64,000 nt of DNA from Lycium barbarum (taxonomy: Eukaryota > Streptophyta > Magnoliopsida > Solanales > Solanaceae). The notes under the pieces were generated by a model that was not told the DNA's origin, made no database searches, and was given only the letters and a program-made list of their open reading frames with translations. A program made the position numbers and the translations under genes. Below, piece by piece: positions 56,992-64,000 of this stretch; the first letter of the stretch is position 1, and each line of letters starts with the position of its first letter. Where the stretch lies: the NCBI RefSeq assembly GCF_019175385.1, contig NC_083338.1, forward strand, positions 67,116,884 through 67,180,883. Direction: 5' to 3'.

Positions 56992-59988
56992 TGTCACAAC
57001 CTAATTTCCCTAGGGTGTGATGGGCACCCGACCCTTACTTAGGGCCGAGCGAACCCTCTGACCCTTAGTGCACACATAATATTTTGGACTTTTTAAATCC
57101 AATAAAAATGAAATACATAGTACAACTTTCAGAAATATTCCTTCTCGTTGTTTCAAGTCAAACAAAATCTGTAATCATATGGAATTCATATCATAACACA
57201 AAATGACACATCGGCTGATGGAGCCACTTACAGAACTAACATTCTATATCCACAACTCTGTCTGCAAAGTCTCTAACTTCGAACAAAACATCATAGCACA
57301 ACACTCTGACCTGGCAACACTCCAGAGACAAATGGAGCTTGCCAACTTCGCTGGAACATCTTCTATAGTGACTGCCACTCATCTGGGCGTACCTGCGTGG
57401 CATGAAACGCAGCCCCCAAAGAAAGGGGGTCAGTACGGAATATGTACTGAGTATGTAAGGCATGGAGTACAGAAAACAGAACCATAATCGAAACAAACAG
57501 AACGGAAAGTAAGTACATTATTCAGAATTCCCAAAATGTTTATTTTTCAAAACGCAAATCGTGTATGCTGATGTCATGTGTCAGAAGAAGTACAGAAAGT
57601 AGGTAAATCATCCAGAATATCAAAATGCTTGTTTTCCAAACACAGATCATGTATGCCGACATCAGATATCATATGTGCATATAACAGATCCCGGCCCTTT
57701 AGTGAGTGACGCGGTGAATCAGAATCATGCATGTCAAATCATATATCATATATGCATATAACAGATCCCGGCCCTCTATTGCGGGACGCGGTGAATAGAA
57801 TCATCATATGCCATCCTGGCCGCCATCCCCGTATCATCATATATACATATAACAGAACCCGATCCGCAAGGGAGAGGGACACGGTGAACAATGCAGAGGA
57901 AGACGCACGATAACAGAACCTGGCCCGGGGCGCAGTGAAGGTCATACTGAGGCTTGCACGAACAGAGTAGTGCGGAACCAGATGCACATAAATCAAGACT
58001 CCATAGATACGTACACTTACCGACATCTTAAGGCTCATAAACAAGTTTCGGGTCAATCCGACTTAGTATAAGAAAGTTATGAGCGTTTGAAGTACAGAAC
58101 CTTCTACGAACGTTTCAGAAGCCTTTTTTTGGAAAATCAAAGCAACGATCATATCAAGTTCCTTTCGGATATCGTTACGGATCAAATCAAATAGAGCTTT
58201 TGGAGCCATGTTTACATAGCAAAATATATCAAAGACTCAACGGAATAATCAAACGTGCTATCATTTGAAAATCCGAACATTAGTCATATTAATTATCTCT
58301 CGGATGCTATTCGGAAACGTATCAAATAGAACTTCGGACATCATAGGTACGCATCAAAACCATATGAAATAACTTATAGAACTCTCTTGAAAACATATCG
58401 AAGGTGCATAAGAATCATAAATAGACTCGGAATCCAAGAATAGAGTAACCCCGAGATGCATATCATACCTTATTTGGCTCTAAGACATGCCAAAAGAAAG
58501 AAAGGGTAAGCCTTATATACCTGTCCCACGTCCAATTAGCTACGCTTATTTGTCCAAACTTGCTAGTCTACATTCAAGAGAATTGACATAATCATTAGAC
58601 TCATCGACATATACTTGTCTTAGTCTTTCAAATGAATTCATTCATATTCTGCTGAAATTTCGGCAGCATTTCCCCTGTAAATACACCATCCCCGAGAATC
58701 TAACTCGGACAATTTTATCAACAACAATCCGAGAATTCAACTCGGCCAAATTATCAACAACAATACCAACAATTATATCTCCAACTTCAACAATCATCCC
58801 AAAATATATTCTAACATTAACAACTCTTGTCACACAATTCAATGGCATTTCATTTGTATTCAATTTACTCACATATATTCAAGCTAACACCAATGATTCC
58901 ACATTCAAGTATTAATCCAAAATCATTCTAACATGATTCAAGAATACTTCAAACAATTCACATAATATTCACAACAACCCAATCAACATACAACTTCACC
59001 CGAAATCTTCCAAATTCCACAAGAACACTAACAACACATTTCCTTTCTTCCAAATTCATAAACTACACCAACAATCTATACTTTAGCAATATCATTCATA
59101 CAAATGTAAGAAACCATACTAGTGTCACATTATCTTCTTCAACATTCCCATAATGATCACAACTTCATTTCAAGTTATCAAACCTTCATTTTCATCATGA
59201 AATCCACAACTACAACAATCAAAATACTAACTAAAATCAATTCATCTTTTCTACACAACACTATGCCATTCGGCCACCACCCATGTTCACATATTTCATG
59301 AATTTCATTCATTTCCACATGCTACAACATACACAAACCATTCATAACACATGAAAGAGGAGATTAAACCTTACCTTCCTCCACTTGTCTTCTCACTCGG
59401 CTAGAGTTTACAACTTGCACAACGAATGCTTTGCTCACTCCAACAATTACTCCTTGTTAAAGAGGACCTTCCAATTAGTTGGAATACTAGAAGAAATAAT
59501 TTTTTTGATCAATTTCCATAGAGCCAAATTTGACCAACCATGACCGAATGTGGAGCTCTTTTTTTTTTCTCCTCTAAGTTTCTTAAGTCATAAAAGATGA
59601 AATTGTCTAGAATTTCTTCCACTTGCTCATATATATATTTAGTCCCATCAAATAGAATGTGGACACATGTCCTCTTTCTTGAAGCTTCTCAAATTTTCTT
59701 AAATTAAAAAGATGACTTAATCTTGGTTAGTCATCACTCTTTTCTTTCTTTTTTTTTTGTTCAAGACTTATAAGTTTCCATAATTCACTTCTAACCCCAA
59801 ATGTTTCCTTAATATTTCCATGAGCCACCTTGTGAATTTTCCTTTTTACCCCTAGCCTTTCTTAATATTTCCACATCAATAATGTTCATAAGCAACTTGT
59901 ATATTAAACAAGATCAAAATATGGCCTTGCCCTTAAATTTTCGCAATTATCTTGAATTATCCGAATGTACAAAATACGGGCCATAACA
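56992..59988 (-). repeat. 5' LTR of element F
   Basis: Pair of 50781-53626 with the extra 152 bp (59129-59280). Module 57393-57448. Otherwise very similar by eye. Confidence 0.92.
57393..57448 (-). other. Three-hairpin module, F 5' LTR copy
   Basis: As in the 3' LTR copy, with a longer C-run in the middle stem. Confidence 0.6.
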
Positions 59989-59993
59989 ATATT

Positions 59994-61208
59994 GGTGGGA
60001 TGGCATGAAGAGAGACATAGCGGAATTTGTAGCTCAATGTCCAAATTGCCAGGAAGTGAAAATCGAACATCAAAAGCCAGGAGGATTATTGCAAGCAATG
60101 GAAATCCCTACTTGGAAATGGGAAGTTATCAACATGGATTTTATTGTGGGTTACCTCGTTCCCGAGGCAAGTATGATTTTATATGGGTGATCGTGGATAG
60201 ACTCACGAAAGTAGTTCATTTCCTTCCAGTCCGAACCTCATACTTGGCAGAAGATTATGCGAGGTTGTATCTCAAAGAAATTGTGCGACTCCATGGTATT
60301 CCACTATCTATTATCACAGATAGAGGAGCGCAATTTACAGCCAAGTTCTGGAAGTCTTTCCAAGAAGGTCTAGGTACCCAAGTGAAGCTTAGCACGGCAT
60401 TCCATCCGCAGACTGATGGGCACGCTGAACGTACTATTCAGACTTTGGAAGATATGCTACGAGCATGTGTGTTAGATTTTGGTGGTAGCTGGGATGACCA
60501 CCTATCTCTGATTGAGTTTTCATACAACAATAGTTATCATTCCAGTATCCAAATGGCTCTGTATGAAGCTTTATATGGAAGGAAGTGTAGATCCCCAATT
60601 GGATGGTTTGAAATAGGAGAAGTGCAGCTAATAGGCCCCGAATTGATTCAGCAAGCGGTAGAAAAAGTCAAGGTGATCTGAGATCGATTGTTGATAGCCC
60701 AAAGTCACCAAAAATCTTATGCGGACAACCGTCAGCGAGACTTGAAATTTCAGGTTGATGATTGGGCCTTTTTGAAAGTGTCACCAATGAAAGGGGTGAT
60801 GAGATTTGGCAAGAAAGGGAAGTTAAGTCCTCGATACATTGGACCCTATAAAATTATCCGCAAGGTGGGTCATGTAGCCTATGAATTGGAATTGCCTTCA
60901 GAGCTTGAATCGGTCCATCTAGTTTTTCATGTCTCAATGCTCCGCAAGTGTGTTGGAGATCCCACGAAGATTGTTCCAATAGATGATGTTCAAGTGACAC
61001 AAAAGCTAGCGTATGAAGAAGTGCCTATTGCCATCTTAGATCGGCAAGTACGAAGACTTCGAAATAAGGAAGTAGCTTCAGTCAAAGTTTTGTGCCAAAC
61101 AACAACCGAGAAGAAATGACTTGGGAGGCGGAAGAGAAAATGAAATCCACGTATCCGCACTTATTCCAACCCCCAGGAGTGATTCAAGATGAAACACTAA
61201 CAATATGA
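59994..61208 (+). pseudogene. pol: gag-pol of element E, 3' part (integrase and chromodomain-like tail), broken
   Basis: Resumes within [20 protein letters not shown], the end of the H/C zinc domain. A one-base deletion near 60152 shifts frame. The DDE core follows ([36 protein letters not shown]). A TGA lies near 60679, then the GPY module ([20 protein letters not shown]). A second one-base shift near 61094 falls in the chromodomain-like tail (VKVL, then NREEMTWEAEEKM and YPHLF), which ends at TGA 61206-61208. The tail is what marks the element as a chromovirus. Confidence 0.92.
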
Positions 61209-61378
61209 GGTATGTGTACTTTCTTTTCATGCATATTGGTCGTGTGTGGCTGAATTATATTGCTATTGTATTGTGTGGCCCTGTGAGGCAAATATTATTA
61301 TGGGTTGTTGTGACAGGATGGTAGTGTCATATTACAGGGGAAACTCTGACGAAATTTTCATAGAATTCCCGAGTGTTT
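61209..61378. other. E 3' non-coding stretch
   Basis: Between pol and the polypurine-tract hairpin. GT-rich; nothing recognisable. Confidence 0.6.
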
Positions 61379-61415
61379 AACATTCGAGGACGAATGTTCC
61401 AAAAGGGGGGAAGAG
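61379..61415 (+). promoter_or_regulatory. Hairpin and polypurine tract of E
   Basis: AACATTCG-AGGA-CGAATGTT (61379-61398), then AAAAGGGGGGAAGAG up to the 3' LTR. Confidence 0.9.
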
Positions 61416-61784
61416 TGTTACACCTTAAAAATTTCTTGTCGTCGTGCAGTGAATGAACCACCGCGAGCTTAAGGATAACAGGAAGTTCTTAAGACTATCA
61501 GACTGATGATTAGTGGTCTGAGAATGCATACGTTAAGATTTTGAAGTCATATGGATTGACAAGAATAAGGATTAGTAAGGGTAAGTGGAGTATAAGTGGG
61601 GTTTAGGAAAGGTTTCATAAATTATTGCGTTAAGAATTGTTTGGAAAGGCCTTGAAGGCGAGTTATAGGAATGTTTAGATCATTAATAAAGTATTAAACA
61701 AGTATTAAGAAGGTTGCATAAGGATTGAAGATCAAACGAAACGATGAGGACAACTTCGGAAAAACTGTGAGTTACACGACCACA

Positions 61785-61907
61785 TTATACAGCCCGTGGA
61801 ATATTATACGGATCGTATAATCGTCCGTATAACCCAGCAGCAACGAAGTGTTCCATGGTAGTGAACCACGGACAATTATACGGACCGTATAAGTGGTCCG
61901 TATAAGT
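61785..61907 (+). repeat. U3 array of TTATACGGACCGTATAA palindromes, E 3' LTR
   Basis: Copies here keep CpG (TATACGGATCGTATAATCG) where the 5' LTR has TG or CA. One unit present in the 5' LTR is missing. Confidence 0.75.
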
Positions 61908-63407
61908 CCCGACGGGCTGAGTTATTCCAAGTATTTAAATGTGATCCCACTTCATTATATTCATTCTCCTCACTTCACCACTTCTCTCTAAGCTTCTAGA
62001 AGGTTCCACACACACTTCATATACAAGAATACAAAGGAAAGCAAAGATCAATATCAAGAATTCAAGTGAATCAAGTGCAAGGAGCTCACTAGGGTTCCTC
62101 CAAGTCAAGAATTCTCTTGGGAGTGAAGCTAGGGTTTTCTCCAAGTGAAGTATTACCAATCAAAACCCGTTCCTACGCATTCAAAGGTGAGTTTCATGAT
62201 TATTCCATGTCGTTTAATGTAAGAAAAAGTTGAAACACTTGGATTATGGAAGAAAATGGATTACAAAAGATGAGATTAGTGGCAATTGTGAATAGTAGAT
62301 TAATATGAATCATGAATCTTGATATGTTGAGATTGTAATCAAGTTATGAATGATGTTAGGAGTATGAGAGAAATATTAGATGAGAATGAATGTAACGTTG
62401 TAGTATGATTATGACTATGGATGACCTTGAGAGGAAATTGTAGGAATTGGATAATGATGAATTTGACTAAAGTCATTGCTTGTGATATTGTGAATGTCGT
62501 TATCAATGTTTGGGAGTTGATATAGAATATGGGGAAAGTAGTATAAACAAAGGAAATTCTGCCCAATTTTTCCTAGAAATAGTAACACGTTCTTATAGTC
62601 AATTAACTAATGTTGATGCGAATTCTCTTGAAAGTAAAAACGTGGGCATTGAAGGAGAACAAGCAAGTGATAAATTAGTTAAACGAAAACGGTATGTGAG
62701 GCTAGTCCTTTCTTTCTAATGGAATGAATCCTATAGCATGACTTTTCCTTCCTCTTCAAAGAATTTCCTACATTCCGAAAAACCATGAGTCTATGTTCAT
62801 GAATAGAGCTATATGAGATAAGAGATATGCTACGAGCCCAATAATAATGATGATGATGAGCTTGAGTCTAAAGATTCTAGAGTTCATGATATGATGTTCC
62901 TATAAAGTTAATGATGTCGTTTATTGTATACACTCACCTTATATACTATTTCCTTCAAGGTGAGGTAGAATACTTATAAATGCTCCATAATGGAATCGGG
63001 AGTTCACGACCTTATGTCACCCCTATAAAGTATAGTTATCTTTGAGTTATTATGCATGCATTATGATAATTACATGTTGATGATATTGCACCGCGCCTAT
63101 ATGGTCGAGAAGACACCGCTAAGGCGGGCAGCGTATACACCATGTCCAGATGGCATGGGCAGACACTACTAGTTGGCGGCATGAGATGGTACCCCGGACG
63201 TGGGAGGCCTGGACGCAGGCTAATGATTATCACACCGAACCTATATGGTCGGGCAGCTTGTACATTTATCCATACATGATATGATGATGATTATGAGTAA
63301 GCCAGCATGTGTTTTTTTTTTATAAGTGACAGTCAGATACAGATGTTCCTTATTGATGTTTCCTTTATCTCATTGACGTATTATTATTGTTTATGCCTCT
63401 CATACTC

Positions 63408-63463
63408 AGTACAATGTTCGTACTGACGTCCGTTTTCTTTGGAAGCTGTGATCATGCCTACAG
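63408..63463 (+). other. Three-hairpin module, E 3' LTR copy
   Basis: AGTAC...GTACT intact; the middle stem has a GGAAGC mismatch instead of GGACGC. Confidence 0.58.
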
Positions 63464-63668
63464 GTAAACAGGGAGGTGAGCTGGATCCAGACTCGTAGGA
63501 GCTGTTAGCTGGTTTGAGAGCACTCCATTGTTCCGGAGGTGCCTTTGATTATTCTTTTGTGTACATATGCATATTTTGGGCACGACGGGGTCCTGTCCCT
63601 ATGTCTAGCACTCTAGTAAAGGCTGGTAGATACGCAGTTGTGGGTCATATGGTCTCACGATGTTACTA

Positions 63669-63724
<56 letters not shown>
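63669..63724. repeat. (TA)n microsatellite, E 3' LTR
   Basis: About 27 TA units. The 5' LTR has only a short TATATATTA here, so it expanded after insertion. Confidence 0.92.
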
Positions 63725-63728
<4 letters not shown>

Positions 63729-63901
63729 TTGATAGCCGAAAGACTTATGCATATAAAGGTATCTATGTTCTCAAATGAAATATGATTCTTACGAATGAGT
63801 ATAAAAGAACGCTTAATGAGTATGATGAGTAGTAGAACGAGTGGTGCTCGATAGTTAGCCCCGGTACCCGTCACGGCCCCTAGTCGGGTCGTGACAGTGT
63901 C

Positions 63902-64000
63902 CTAATGCAAAATGAGAAGGTCATTTCTTATTCCTCAAGATAGTTAAACAATCATGGGAAGAACCATCCCACTCACGATCTTGAGCTTGTAGCAGTTGTG
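63902..64000 (+). pseudogene. pol: Element G, RNase H fragment continuing past the window
   Basis: LMQNEKVISYSSR, a stop, then HPTHDLELVAVV. It joins in frame to GRGCV at 44526, so E inserted into this RNase H domain. Matches [15 protein letters not shown] and [12 protein letters not shown] in E. Confidence 0.85.

Larger units (their letters stand above)
50781..59988 (-). mobile_element. Element F: complete non-autonomous gypsy element, TSD ATATT
   Basis: LTRs 50781-53626 (2846 bp) and 56992-59988 (2997 bp) flank a 3.4-kb interior without gag-pol. ATATT repeats exactly at 50776-50780 and 59989-59993; removing F restores the integrase frame of E (LIY|WWDGMK). Orientation is from primer site and polypurine tract. 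The interior holds a 5S rRNA-derived segment, a C-run and a CA/TA microsatellite. Confidence 0.94.
44527..63896 (+). mobile_element. Element E: complete Tekay/Del-like element, TSD GTGTC, split by F
   Basis: 5' LTR 44527-46995, 3' LTR 61416-63896. GTGTC repeats exactly at 44522-44526 and 63897-63901. The target is the RNase H of G, whose frame is restored across the insertion. Its own integrase is broken by F at 50781. Gag-pol order and motifs match A, but there are at least nine stops and three frameshifts, so it is older than A. Confidence 0.94.
61416..63896 (+). repeat. 3' LTR of element E (2481 bp)
   Basis: Pair of 44527-46995 with scattered substitutions, a 19-bp loss in the U3 array and a long (TA)n run. 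Module 63408-63463. Confidence 0.92.

Overview
This window is transposable-element DNA from a flowering plant. I find no host gene, tRNA or CRISPR array. The style is that of a dicot, perhaps Solanaceae, but that attribution rests only on resemblance. Almost every base belongs to Ty3/gypsy LTR retrotransposons, most likely of the chromovirus Tekay/Del lineage. The reasons are a gag-PR-RT-RNaseH-IN order, an initiator-Met tRNA primer site, very long LTRs (2.3-3.4 kb), and a chromodomain-like tail after integrase.

The elements are nested and can be unpicked from their 5-bp target duplications. Letters are mine. J (1-4769, minus strand) is the gag/protease end and 5' LTR of an element running off the left edge. 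It sits in LTR I (4770-6460 and 15906-16516, plus). I is also split by D (6461-15905, minus, TSD ATATA). Next come a LINE fragment and a Ty1/copia-type gag fragment (16517-17427). LTR H (18481-19170 and 27099-29441, plus) is split by C (19171-27093, minus, TSD GAGTA). An old, decayed gypsy pol, G (29442-29556, 43412-44526, 63902-64000, plus), has been hit repeatedly. Solo LTR B (29557-43406) lies in its protease region and itself contains A (30040-41564, minus, TSD CCACT). E (44527-63896, plus, TSD GTGTC) lies in its RNase H. F (50781-59988, minus, TSD ATATT) lies in the integrase of E.

A is the youngest-looking coding element: its gag-pol has only three visible lesions. E has a nearly complete but multiply broken gag-pol. 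C, D and F have full LTRs, primer sites and polypurine tracts but no recognisable gag-pol, so they are non-autonomous and must have used proteins of relatives such as A, J or E.

The most unusual signals are cis-acting. (1) C, D and F each carry, in sense orientation inside the internal region, a roughly 100-nt segment derived from 5S rRNA with the A-box and C-box parts best kept. (2) All six readable leaders carry a stem-loop next to the primer site whose loop shows a 6-nt palindrome. That palindrome differs between families (GTGCAC, GCGCGC, GCCGGC) but stays self-complementary, like a retroviral dimer-initiation loop. (3) A three-hairpin module with compensatory changes occurs in all 13 LTR copies seen. 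(4) Several LTR families carry their own array of short CpG palindromes in U3. (5) A 16-20-nt hairpin next to the polypurine tract and a recurring set of splice-like sites are shared by coding and non-coding elements. D also has a short acidic, proline-rich reading frame of its own.
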